A DNA stretch of 64,000 nucleotides from DATHTS01 sp041940425 (GTDB lineage: Bacteria > Acidobacteriota > Blastocatellia > Pyrinomonadales > Pyrinomonadaceae). Made by a program: the position numbers and the translations under genes. The notes beneath the pieces were generated by a model. The model did no database searches and was not told the DNA's origin. It saw only the letters and a program-made list of their open reading frames with translations. The stretch spans positions 12,817-76,816 of the forward strand of contig JBGTSF010000013.1 of NCBI GenBank assembly GCA_041940425.1, written 5' to 3'. Shown one piece after another: positions 16,518 through 24,876 of this stretch; the stretch's first letter is position 1, and each line of letters opens with the position of its first letter.

Positions 16518-17594
16518 ATGTTTAAGTTCAGAAAACTATTTTTGATTTTGGCGTTCGGCGCGTTTTTCGCCGGAGGTTTGTTTTTGACGGATTCGAGCGA
16601 CGCGCAGACGCAGAATCCGCCGGTTCTAAAAGCGCCGCCGCCGCTCGGCACACCGACACCGATCTTTGACGACGAAGAGATCATTATTGATACGGAAGCT
16701 GTCAATGTTCTCTTTACCGCGCAGGACAAAAACCGGCGGCTTTTGACCAATCTCAAACAGGAAGACATCAAAATTTTTGAAAACGGGCAGGAGCAGGAAA
16801 TCACATATTTTGCAAGGCAGATTGATCTGCCTCTGAGTCTGGCGATTTTGATTGACACGAGCGCGTCGCAGGAACGCACTCTGCCCGAAGAAAAAGAAGC
16901 CGCCAAATCTTTTCTCGATGCGGTCGTTCGTCCGACCAAAGACGAAGTGGCGATTCTTTCCTTTACGGGCGAAACGACGCTCGAACAGGGAATGACGAAT
17001 AATATTTCGCGTCTGAGAAGAGCGGTTGACCGCGTGCAGTTCGTCCCGCCTTCGGGTTACGTCGGCGGCGGCGTTCTGGTCGGCGGAACTCCGCCGATCT
17101 CCGGCAAAAATCAGGTAACGCAAGGCTCGACCGCCATCTGGGACGCAATCTGGGTAACAAGCGAAGAAGTTCTCTCGCCCTCGCCCGACAAAACGCGCCG
17201 CGCGATCGTTCTTTTGACAGACGGCGTTAATACATACGGTTTGAAAAAACTCGAAGAAGCCGTGCAGGCGGCTCTCCGTGCCGAAGCGGTCATCTACGCC
17301 ATCGGCATCGGCGATAATTATTACGACGGCGTGGACGAAGGCGCGCTCAGAAAGATCAGTGAACGAACCGGCGGACGCGCATTTTTCCCGCGTGATGAAC
17401 GTCAGCTTCGGGACGCTTTCGATCAGATTCAGATCGAGATGCGTTCGCAATATTTAGTTGCATACGAGCCGACCAATCAAGCTCTCGACGGTTCATACCG
17501 GACGATCGAAGTGCAGTTGGCAAATCCCGTTTTGCAAAAAGAAAAGGTCAAATTAACGCACCGTCAGGGTTATTTCGCCAAGACGAGAAAATAA
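16518..17594 (+). CDS. Secreted VWA-domain protein, acidobacterial type (2)
   Basis: 358 aa from the ATG at 16518; GAGAGGTGG lies upstream, while the GTG at 16503 overlaps it. A signal peptide (LFLILAFGAFFAGGLFL) and a Pro-rich linker precede the VWA domain with MIDAS DTSAS, LLTDGVN and a Gly-rich insertion (YVGGGVLVGGTPP). The C-terminal strand region (RSQYLVAYEPTN) parallels RSQYILTYRPAN of the upstream paralogue. The function is probably extracellular protein-protein contact. Confidence 0.85.
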   Translation: MFKFRKLFLILAFGAFFAGGLFLTDSSDAQTQNPPVLKAPPPLGTPTPIFDDEEIIIDTEAVNVLFTAQDKNRRLLTNLKQEDIKIFENGQEQEITYFARQIDLPLSLAILIDTSASQERTLPEEKEAAKSFLDAVVRPTKDEVAILSFTGETTLEQGMTNNISRLRRAVDRVQFVPPSGYVGGGVLVGGTPPISGKNQVTQGSTAIWDAIWVTSEEVLSPSPDKTRRAIVLLTDGVNTYGLKKLEEAVQAALRAEAVIYAIGIGDNYYDGVDEGALRKISERTGGRAFFPRDERQLRDAFDQIQIEMRSQYLVAYEPTNQALDGSYRTIEVQLANPVLQKEKVKLTHRQGYFAKTRK

Positions 17595-17608
17595 TTTCAG
17601 TAGGCAAA

Positions 17609-17661
17609 TGCAGAAGCAGTGGCAGTAAGAAAATAATTTCTATCCTGCCACTGCTTCTGCA
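17609..17661. repeat. 17-bp inverted repeat between VWA and peptidase genes
   Basis: 17609-17625 is the exact reverse complement of 17645-17661 (words GCAGAAGCAGTGGCAG and CTGCCACTGCTTCTGC), with a 19-nt A/T-rich loop. A TAGGCA word precedes the left arm. It lies between convergent genes and may double as a weak bidirectional terminator. Confidence 0.8.
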
Positions 17662-17667
17662 TACTTT

Positions 17668-19716
17668 TCAACGCTTTGCCGGAATGATTTTCAGTGTCAA
17701 CTTTTCATTGCCGCGCATGACGACTATCTCATATTCCTCGCCCGGTTTCATTTCGCCGAGAACATAGACGTAATCGGAAATATTTTTGATGTCGCGTCCG
17801 GCGAGTTTAACGATCTTGTCTCCGGCTTTGACACCGGCTTTGGCGGCAGGCGAACCGTCGCGTACGCCGTCGAGCAGTAAGCCGGTGTTATCGCCGTCGG
17901 CGTAACCCGGAACTGTTCCGAGCGAAACATTAAACCCGCGCCGACCTTCGCCCATTCCCGAACTCTGGGCGACCGTATAAGTCGGGCGTTTCGGATTTCG
18001 GTCAATTGATCTGACGATCTCGCCGACAAATTCGGTGATTTTTGTCAGACCTTGATAATTGATCTTGTCGAATGTGTCCGTCGGTTTGTGATAATCCGTG
18101 TGCGTTCCCGTAAAGAAAAAGAGAACGGGAATTTGTTTTAAGTAAAACGAAGAATGATCCGACGGACCTAAGCCGTCTTCGTTCAATTGTAAATTAAAAT
18201 TGCTGGTTGTAGAATTGTCCGATTTTTCATGAAGCGAATTTACAACCGGCATTTTACCTGTTTCTTGCGCTGTTCTAACCGCATCAACCATTTTGCCTTT
18301 GGGAACAGTTCCGTAAAGATGAACACGGTTATCTTTGATTTCGACTTGAATTGCCGTCAGAGAAATTTTCCTCAAATCATTTTGAATATTTTGTCTTAAA
18401 TTTAAATTTTCTTCACCGATTGTCGAAACTCTTTCTTCGCTTTTCGGAGTTTGTTTTTCAAATAAATTTCGCCACTCGCCCGCCGTGCCGATTCCACCGA
18501 CCGTCAATTTATTTTCATTGAGCCGTCCGACCATATCCATATTGATCATCGCAACGGTTTTATCGAGCGGGAAAACCGGATTGTTGACATAAAATTTCGA
18601 GCCTAGCAGACCTTCTTCTTCGCCGCCGAACGCCATAAAGATCAGCGTTCGTTTATTGTCTTTTTCCTTCGCAAATTGGCGGGCGAGTTCGAGCATCGCC
18701 GACACGCCCGAAGCGTTGTCGTCCGCGCCGTGATGAACCTCGGTCGAATTGGCGGCAAGACTCGAACGACCGCCGCGACCAAGATGATCGTAATGCGCGC
18801 CGATAACGATGGCTTCGGTTTTCAAAACCGCATCTCTGCCTTCGAGAATGCCGATGACGTTGTAGCCTTCGGCTTGTTTTTTGACGAGATTGATGTTTAA
18901 CGCCGCGTTAGATTTCGGCAAATTGGCAAAACGAACCTGCGCGTAATTCGGAATTTGCGTGAGCCATTTTTCGGTTTCGGCTAATTCTTTTTCGTCCTTT
19001 GCGCCCGCCAGATTCGCGCCGGTTTTTCTTGAAATAATGACGACCGGAATCGAAGTTTCACCGAGCGTCTGATCGAAAGAGAGTTGCGCGAATCGGTCGT
19101 TTTTTAGATCGCTGTCATTTGAAATTACAAACAGCGCGCGCGCGCCTTTTTCCTGCGCGATCTTCGCTTTGGCGTGAATGTTGAAACGCGCATAGGGCGA
19201 ACGCGGGCTGCCGTCGCCCGGAGTTCCGGCAAAAACGGCGACCGTTTTATTTCTGACATCCAGATTCGCGTAATCATCGTAACCGAATTCGTTCGCCGTG
19301 ATGCCGAATCCGGCAAAAACTATTTCGGAATTTGTTAAATTGACATTCGGCGAAAAGCCGTAAGGCATCCAGTCGGTTTTTAGAGTTAGACTTTTGTTGT
19401 TGATCGAAAAAGCATTTCCTTCGCCCGTTTCAACGCCCGCGATGTATGGAAAAGTTTGCAGATAGCTTTTGACGGTTTTGCCTTTTTCGTCTATCCGGTT
19501 AAATCCCGTTTTCAACTTATATCTGGCAAACAGATTGGCGACATAACCGGCGGCACTCGTCGCGCCGCGCTCGCCCGTTTTGCGTCCTTCAAGCTCGTCG
19601 GACGCGAGATACGAAACGTGCGTCCGCAAATTTTTCTCGACTTCGGACGGCTTCTGCGCCGAAACGCTGACGATGAGTGAAAGTAAAAATAGAAAACTTA
19701 AAAATTGCTTTTTCAT
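17668..19716 (-). CDS. Secreted M28-family zinc peptidase with PDZ domain
   Basis: 682 aa from the ATG at 19716 (MKKQFLSF), which gives a clean signal peptide ending VSAQ. Domains: a protease-associated region in the first half, the M28 aminopeptidase core with zinc ligands in GAHYDHLG, GADDNASG, GGEEEGLLGS and a distal DHSSF/HTDYH segment, and a C-terminal PDZ domain (about 590-680, DGSPAAKAGVKAGDKI). An extra helical insertion (around 420-480) interrupts the core. Likely a periplasmic or extracellular aminopeptidase. A second M28 enzyme is at 42656. Confidence 0.88.
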   Translation of the reverse strand: MKKQFLSFLFLLSLIVSVSAQKPSEVEKNLRTHVSYLASDELEGRKTGERGATSAAGYVANLFARYKLKTGFNRIDEKGKTVKSYLQTFPYIAGVETGEGNAFSINNKSLTLKTDWMPYGFSPNVNLTNSEIVFAGFGITANEFGYDDYANLDVRNKTVAVFAGTPGDGSPRSPYARFNIHAKAKIAQEKGARALFVISNDSDLKNDRFAQLSFDQTLGETSIPVVIISRKTGANLAGAKDEKELAETEKWLTQIPNYAQVRFANLPKSNAALNINLVKKQAEGYNVIGILEGRDAVLKTEAIVIGAHYDHLGRGGRSSLAANSTEVHHGADDNASGVSAMLELARQFAKEKDNKRTLIFMAFGGEEEGLLGSKFYVNNPVFPLDKTVAMINMDMVGRLNENKLTVGGIGTAGEWRNLFEKQTPKSEERVSTIGEENLNLRQNIQNDLRKISLTAIQVEIKDNRVHLYGTVPKGKMVDAVRTAQETGKMPVVNSLHEKSDNSTTSNFNLQLNEDGLGPSDHSSFYLKQIPVLFFFTGTHTDYHKPTDTFDKINYQGLTKITEFVGEIVRSIDRNPKRPTYTVAQSSGMGEGRRGFNVSLGTVPGYADGDNTGLLLDGVRDGSPAAKAGVKAGDKIVKLAGRDIKNISDYVYVLGEMKPGEEYEIVVMRGNEKLTLKIIPAKR

Positions 19717-19725
19717 AAAATTATA

Positions 19726-19798
19726 AGCCACGAACAAACACGAAATTACACGAAAAACAAAGAAATAATTTCGTGAAGTTTCGTGTTAATTCGTGGCT
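19726..19798. repeat. 30-bp inverted repeat (CACGAA words)
   Basis: Arms 19726-19755 and 19769-19798 are reverse complements at about 25 of 30 positions. The words are CACGAA at 9-10 bp spacing, starting with AGCCACGAA. The loop is 13 nt. A solitary left-type arm with the same opening is at 23155-23183. It lies between the M28 peptidase gene and the upstream PD40 gene on the same strand. Confidence 0.85.
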
Positions 19799-19808
19799 GA
19801 AAAAAAAA

Positions 19809-20852
19809 TTACTCAACCCAATCGGCGATAAAAACATTCGTGTCGCCTTGTTTCGCGGCGTTTCTGTTCGATGCGAAAACGAGTTTTTTGCCGTCCGGCG
19901 AAAACATCGGGAAACCGTCAAAAGTTTCGTTGTAGGTAACTCGTTCGAGTCCCGTGCCGTCCACGTTTATCAGAGCGAGATCGAAATTTCGTTTGCGTGG
20001 ATCGTCCGCAAAATAGTTCGTGCAGAAAATTATCTTTTTACCGTCGGGCGTGAAAAACGGCGCGAAACTCGCCGCGCCTAGATTCGTAACTTTGCGTTTT
20101 CCGCTCCCGTCGGCGTTCATCACCCAGATTTCGAAATTATTCGGTTCGATCAGATCTTCGGCGAGACGCTGTTTGTAGCGTGCGATCTCGGCTTCGGTTT
20201 TCGGATGATACGAACGATAGACGATCTGTTTGCCGTCGGGCGAGAAAAACGCGCCGCCGTCATAGCCGAGTTCGTCCGTTAAGCGTTTGACGTTTTTGCC
20301 GTTGATGTCCATTACATACAGGTCGAGATCGCCGTCGCGCGTCGAGGTGAAAATTATTTTTTTGCCGTCGGGCGAAACGGTCGCTTCCGCGTCGTAACCG
20401 GCGGTTTTGGTCAATTGTTTGATCTTCGTGCCGTCGGCATTTGCCGTGAAAATATCGTATGTCGGGTAGATCGCCCAGACGTAGCCTTTCGAATAATCGG
20501 GATTCGGCGGGCATTCGCGTCCGCCCTTGTGCGTCGAGCCGTAGAGAATTTTTTTGCCGCCCGCGAAAAAATACGAACAGGTCGTCCGACCTTCACCGTT
20601 CGAGACCATTTTCAAATCCGAACCGTCGGTATTCATCGTGAAAATCTGGTCGCATTTCAGATCGTCGCGTTTCGATTGAAAGATAAGTTTTTTGCCGTCC
20701 GGCGAAAAATACGCTTCGGCATTTTCGCCGCCGAAGGTTAGCTGTTTGATGTTTTTGAGATGCTTTTCGCCTTCGACGCTCAAATTTTCGGTTTGCGCGA
20801 AAGCGGAAAAGGTAAATGTAAAAAGTAAAAATAAAAAAGCTGAAAATTTCAT
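19809..20852 (-). CDS. Secreted PD40/TolB-like beta-propeller protein
   Basis: 347 aa with an N-terminal signal peptide (FLFLLFTFTFSAFAQ). The remainder is made of at least six WD40-like PD40 repeats, each with a [FV]SPDGKK[IL][IV]F core and an [MN][NT]DG[ST] turn, folding as a TolB-type propeller. Such proteins usually bind partner proteins in the periplasm; no catalytic domain is present. It may be co-transcribed with the M28 peptidase across the 19726 hairpin. Confidence 0.85.
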   Translation of the reverse strand: MKFSAFLFLLFTFTFSAFAQTENLSVEGEKHLKNIKQLTFGGENAEAYFSPDGKKLIFQSKRDDLKCDQIFTMNTDGSDLKMVSNGEGRTTCSYFFAGGKKILYGSTHKGGRECPPNPDYSKGYVWAIYPTYDIFTANADGTKIKQLTKTAGYDAEATVSPDGKKIIFTSTRDGDLDLYVMDINGKNVKRLTDELGYDGGAFFSPDGKQIVYRSYHPKTEAEIARYKQRLAEDLIEPNNFEIWVMNADGSGKRKVTNLGAASFAPFFTPDGKKIIFCTNYFADDPRKRNFDLALINVDGTGLERVTYNETFDGFPMFSPDGKKLVFASNRNAAKQGDTNVFIADWVE

Positions 20853-21113
20853 AATTTTTCGATGTTTATTGGTTTTAATGATAATAACATTATCCGGGCT
20901 TAATTGAATAATCGCATAGAATTAGAAAATTTTATAGAACTGATTAAATGCTTGAATCAGCATTTACAAGGCTTTCGTAAAATTCAAAAATGATAAAATA
21001 AATTTTTGGATGCTGATTTTTGAAAAATTATTTGTTCAAATTTTTCAAAAATGCTAAAAAACTGTTATATTAAGCGCATCCGAATTCACCCTTGGAGCGT
21101 ATAACTTTAACGT
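20853..21113. other. AT-rich divergent gap with possible structured leader
   Basis: No gene. It contains small inverted repeats (20955-20963 with 21010-21018; 21021-21029 with 21039-21047) and a TTATAT hexamer near 21065 that could serve as a -10 box for the desaturase gene. No ribosome-binding site precedes that gene. Confidence 0.35.
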
Positions 21114-21956
21114 ATGACATTTGAAACTAATGAGGAAGTCCTTGATTGGTATGAAGGTCAGGAACGCGCTTTGACCGACGAATTTATCGGTGAAATCCCT
21201 TGGCGCGAAGTGAAGGATCATCCGCTCGATGAGCGGCTCGTTCCCGTGCTTTTGTATATGCGCGACATCGAGATTCTGACCGATATGTATCACGAGGAAC
21301 TCAAACGCACGCCGACGGGAAAAGATTCGGTCATCAGCAAATTTATGGAACGCTGGGGCGTGGAAGAGATCACGCACGGCGAACTCATCAACCGCTTTCT
21401 GAATGAAGCCGGATTTGAAACGCCCGGCAAATGGAAAGAACAGATCAGCCTCGATGTTTCGCGCTCATACAATTTTTATACGCGCATTTTGACGGCTCTG
21501 ACCAACTGCGTCGGCAAAAGTTTTACGGCGACGCACATGGCTTACGGCGCGATCAACGAACTCTGCGCCGCGCAAGCCTACCGCCGTCTAATCGAGGTCG
21601 CCGATCATCCGGTTCTAACTCATATCTTAAAAGGGATCATCCGCGAAGAAGCCGTCCACACACAGTTTTATTACAGCGTCGCGCGTCTGGAACTAAAAAA
21701 ATCGAATTACGCGCAAAACATCGCGCGGTTTATCATCAAAAATTTCTGGCAGCCGGTCGGCAGCGGCGCGCGTCCCGACGAAAGCCGGAATTACGCGATT
21801 GCGATGCTTTTCGGAAGCGACGAGGGCGTTGAATGGATCGAGCGAACCGTCACCGGGCGCGTCCAGAAACTTCCCGGACTTGAGGGAATTACAAAAGTAA
21901 CCGACCGCATCGCCGAGATCGGGCAAACAACACCATTAGAGTTTCAGCAAGTTTGA
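21114..21956 (+). CDS. Acyl-ACP desaturase-like diiron protein
   Basis: 280 aa, all-helical, with the two diiron motifs of the ferritin-like desaturase class: EEITH (Glu84/85, His88) and EEAVH (Glu178/179, His182), plus Glu149 in a helix between them. Length and spacing fit bacterial DesA-like acyl-ACP desaturases, which put a double bond into ACP-bound fatty acids. A related diiron oxidase cannot be excluded. It is monocistronic, with an AT-rich leader. Confidence 0.75.
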   Translation: MTFETNEEVLDWYEGQERALTDEFIGEIPWREVKDHPLDERLVPVLLYMRDIEILTDMYHEELKRTPTGKDSVISKFMERWGVEEITHGELINRFLNEAGFETPGKWKEQISLDVSRSYNFYTRILTALTNCVGKSFTATHMAYGAINELCAAQAYRRLIEVADHPVLTHILKGIIREEAVHTQFYYSVARLELKKSNYAQNIARFIIKNFWQPVGSGARPDESRNYAIAMLFGSDEGVEWIERTVTGRVQKLPGLEGITKVTDRIAEIGQTTPLEFQQV

Positions 21957-21978
21957 AAAAAGCAATGCTGTAAAAGCG

Positions 21979-22182
21979 TTTTATCAATTGTCGTCTGCTT
22001 TAGCTGACCGCAATTGATTTGCTGATTATTTGACGGCTTTAGCCGAATTAAAAATAAAAAAGAATTTCCTTTTTGCTTTAGCTAAAGCTGACGCGATGAT
22101 TGATATTTTTTATGATTCGGCTAAAGCCTGCCGGTTGATACAATCGGCAACCGTCAGCTAAAGCAGACGGCAATTGATAAAA
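21979..22182. repeat. REP/MITE-like element with 29-bp inverted ends and GCTTTAGC words
   Basis: Ends 21979-22007 and 22154-22182 are reverse complements with 28 of 29 identical. The interior repeats CTTTAGC or its complement in several nested palindromes (for example GCTTTAGCTAAAGC). The 204-bp unit fills the gap between two convergent genes and codes for nothing visible. It differs from the heptamer hairpins by its REP-like nested palindromes. Confidence 0.8.
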
Positions 22183-22186
22183 AAAA

Positions 22187-23143
22187 TCACTTTCTATAAA
22201 ACTCAACGCCGTCATTTAATTCGACGGCGATTTTATTTTCCGACGCGGCGTAATCGAGATGCGCGATGGCTTCGGAAATCGCCAGAAAGCGGTGAACGTC
22301 ACGGTCAATCGCATCGGGAAAAAGTTTCTGCGCGACATCGAAAGCCGTTTCGCCGCTTTTTGAAACTAATGAAATTACTTTTTTCTGCCGCTCGTCAATC
22401 GCCCGCACATACCGGTTAAAAATTTCCTCGAAATCCGTGATCGGCTCGCCGTGTCCGCCGTAAAGAAGCGTCGGCGAAAACGACCGGATTTTTGCTAATG
22501 ACACGAGATACTCTGCCAGCGATTTGAATTTTTGTTCCGGGTTTACCGGATCGGGCGAAACGATCGGATTCGGCGTGATGCGTTTTAGAACGCAGTCGCC
22601 GCAGATCACGGTTCGATTCGCTTCGCGGACAAACGAACAGCTTCCCGGCGTATGTCCGGGCGTGTGCAGAACTTTTAGAACGCCGCTCGAAAATTCGAGT
22701 TCCTGTTCATCTTTTAATTCCTGAAAATCGCCTTCCGAAAGCGCGTCCGTCAAAAGCGAAATTTCCGCATACAATACCTGCATTTCCGCGAAAACTTCTT
22801 GGGGAACACCGGCGCGTAGCATTATTTTTTTATTTTCTTCCCGCGCGAGCCGTCCGAAAAGATGTCCGGTTTCCCAGCCGTGGACATAGATTTCCGCGCG
22901 TTTCGCTTCATCGCGGATTTTTGCCGCCAACCCGCAATGGTCTTCGTGCGCGTGCGTCAGAACGATTCTTTCAATGTCTGCAAATTCGACACCATTACGC
23001 CGCAGTTTTTCGCGCAGAGTTTGATAAGCCTCTTCGGTTTTCGGTCCGCAGTCAATTAGCGTCAGCGGTTCTTCCTTGATTAAATAAACATTGACATCGC
23101 CGACATAAAACGGTGTTGGAATCGGAAGCGGAATTATTTTCAT
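22187..23143 (-). CDS. Metallo-beta-lactamase-fold hydrolase with winged-helix tail
   Basis: 318 aa. The MBL zinc motif HAHEDHCGL lies at about residues 64-72, with further ligands in HTPGHTPGS and GDCVL, and the C-terminal HGEP. The last ~80 residues form a helical or winged-helix extension, as in the glyoxalase-II-like/LACTB2 group. Likely a cytoplasmic thioester or phosphoester hydrolase; the substrate is unknown. It is convergent with the desaturase gene. Confidence 0.82.
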   Translation of the reverse strand: MKIIPLPIPTPFYVGDVNVYLIKEEPLTLIDCGPKTEEAYQTLREKLRRNGVEFADIERIVLTHAHEDHCGLAAKIRDEAKRAEIYVHGWETGHLFGRLAREENKKIMLRAGVPQEVFAEMQVLYAEISLLTDALSEGDFQELKDEQELEFSSGVLKVLHTPGHTPGSCSFVREANRTVICGDCVLKRITPNPIVSPDPVNPEQKFKSLAEYLVSLAKIRSFSPTLLYGGHGEPITDFEEIFNRYVRAIDERQKKVISLVSKSGETAFDVAQKLFPDAIDRDVHRFLAISEAIAHLDYAASENKIAVELNDGVEFYRK

Positions 23144-23154
23144 AAGATTTATTT

Positions 23155-23388
23155 AGCCACGAATTACACGAATAACACGAATCAGGAAGAAAATAAAATA
23201 CGGATTATTTTACTAAAAATGTAAAATAGATTTAGGATTTACGCGGTTGGAATTTAAATTGAGAAATAAAAGCGACTAACTTCGCAATAAGTGATAGGTG
23301 AAAGGTAACAAGTGAAAAGTTAAAAACGCTTTATCACATATCACTTATTACCTTTCACTTATACCGAATTGATCCCAACTGCGTAAGT
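23155..23388. repeat. Compound repeat region: solitary CACGAAT array plus nested hairpin
   Basis: Three parts. (1) 23155-23183: a single CACGAA(T) array opening with AGCCACGAAT and no partner arm. (2) 23239-23252 and 23373-23386: outer inverted arms TTACGCRGTTGGRA. (3) Between them, about 23294-23364, a heptamer hairpin of AGTGATA/GGTGAAA/AGTGAAA words. Together they make up the region upstream of the flavoprotein gene. Confidence 0.7.
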
Positions 23389-23399
23389 CATAAATTATA

Positions 23400-24584
23400 T
23401 TGAAACTCAAAACTCAAAATTCAAAATTCAAAATCGCCATTGTCGGCGCGGGTCCGGCGGGCGCGTCGCTGGCGATCCGTCTGGCGCGTGCAAGTTTTGA
23501 AGTCGTCCTTATCGAGCGCGAAAAATTTCCGCGTCATAAACTCTGCGGCGAATTTATCTCGCCCGAATGTCTCAAGCATTTTAAAGAATTGGGCGTTCTC
23601 GAAGAGATGCTCGCGGTCGGCGGCGACCGGATTTCGGAGACCGTTTTTTATTCGCAAACCGGAAAAAATATTTCAGTTCCGAGCGATTGGTTTAAAGGTG
23701 AAATAAACGGCGCACTCAGTATCAGCCGCGCCGAAATGGATGTTCGATTGATGGAGAAAGCAAGATCGCTCGGCGTTTCGGTTTTGGAAGAAACGCAGGT
23801 TATCGGACTTTTGAGCGAAAACGAAAAAGTTTGCGGCGTTAAGGCGCGTGTTGAAAATCGGGAAACGAAAGAAATTTTCGCCGACTTGATAATTGACGCG
23901 ACCGGACGCGCAAATGTATTAGGAAAGTTGATCGGTAAAACTCAAAACTCAAAACTCAAAACTTACAACTCGAAGTTGGTTGGTTTTAAGACTCATCTCG
24001 AAAACGTGAATTTAAAAAAAGGCGTGTGCGAAATTTATTTTTTTCGCGGCGGTTACGGCGGTTTAAGCCGCGTCGAAAACGACCGCGCGAATCATTGTTT
24101 TTTGATCAAAGCCGAAACGGTTAAAAAATTTTCCGGCGAGACGGACGCGATTGTCAAAAACGTGATTTTTGAAAACCGCCGCGCCCGTGAAACGATGCGC
24201 GATGCAAAGCCCGTGTTTGATTGGCTGGCGGTTTCGGTTGACGGTTTCGGCGTGAAAAACCTTTTCCCGGCGGAAAACCTTTTGACGGTCGGCGACGCGG
24301 CGGCGTTTATTGACCCGTTTACCGGAAGCGGAATGCTGATGGCTCTGGAAAGCGCGGAGATTTTGGCGGAAAGCATTTTTGAAAATAAAAATTCGTTTGC
24401 GGAAATCGCGCGGAATTATTCGCTCCGGCACCGGGAAAGATTTCGCCGCAGATTGCTGGTTTGCGATCTCATGAGACGCGCCGCGTTTGCGCCGCGGGCG
24501 GCGGGCTGGGCGATTGCGGCTTTGAGTTTCAGCCGGCGGGCGACCGAAATTTTGACACGCGCCACGCGCCCGCAAAATCTGTGA
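23400..24584 (+). CDS. FAD-dependent oxidoreductase, geranylgeranyl-reductase type
   Basis: 394 aa. The Rossmann FAD motif IVGAGPAGAS is at about residues 14-23, a GG-reductase-type LIEREKFPRHKLCGEFISPE block follows, and the second FAD-contact motif GDAAAFIDPFTGSGM lies near 302. This group reduces isoprenoid chains or acts as a hydroxylase or halogenase; the substrate is unknown. The likely TTG start and the first ~11 codons are formed by a 7-bp array (AAAYTCA words, 23403-23430), and a second such array (23938-23972) lies in frame around residue 185 (TQNSKLKTYNSKL). Both give Lys/Asn/Ser/Thr-rich segments. Confidence 0.8.
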   Translation: MKLKTQNSKFKIAIVGAGPAGASLAIRLARASFEVVLIEREKFPRHKLCGEFISPECLKHFKELGVLEEMLAVGGDRISETVFYSQTGKNISVPSDWFKGEINGALSISRAEMDVRLMEKARSLGVSVLEETQVIGLLSENEKVCGVKARVENRETKEIFADLIIDATGRANVLGKLIGKTQNSKLKTYNSKLVGFKTHLENVNLKKGVCEIYFFRGGYGGLSRVENDRANHCFLIKAETVKKFSGETDAIVKNVIFENRRARETMRDAKPVFDWLAVSVDGFGVKNLFPAENLLTVGDAAAFIDPFTGSGMLMALESAEILAESIFENKNSFAEIARNYSLRHRERFRRRLLVCDLMRRAAFAPRAAGWAIAALSFSRRATEILTRATRPQNL

Positions 24585-24612
24585 AACAGTTCGCTATTTT
24601 GAACAATCCGAA

Positions 24613-24640
24613 AACCGCTGGCAATAAACGGTTATTTTTT
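24613..24640 (+). terminator. Possible weak terminator after flavoprotein gene
   Basis: AACCG pairs with CGGTT around an 11-nt loop, followed by ATTTTTT. The 5-bp stem is short. The rest of the 24585-24876 gap shows only the AGGAGAA ribosome-binding site of the next gene. Confidence 0.35.
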
Positions 24641-24876
24641 GTCAAAAATTGACTTATTTACTTGCCTTATTGGCGTTTTTGCGATAAAAACTTCGGTAGC
24701 TATCAAATCTGAACATCTGTCGGTTACAAATTAAATAGATAAACTTCGGAATAATTTTTCCGAAATGACGACTGTCAAACCGTTGCTGAAATTTCCCCTT
24801 TTAAATCGGTCAGCATGGAGCGGACGGTTCAGCCGGCAAATCTCGAAAAAGTTTCAAAATTCTAGGAGAACAACTA

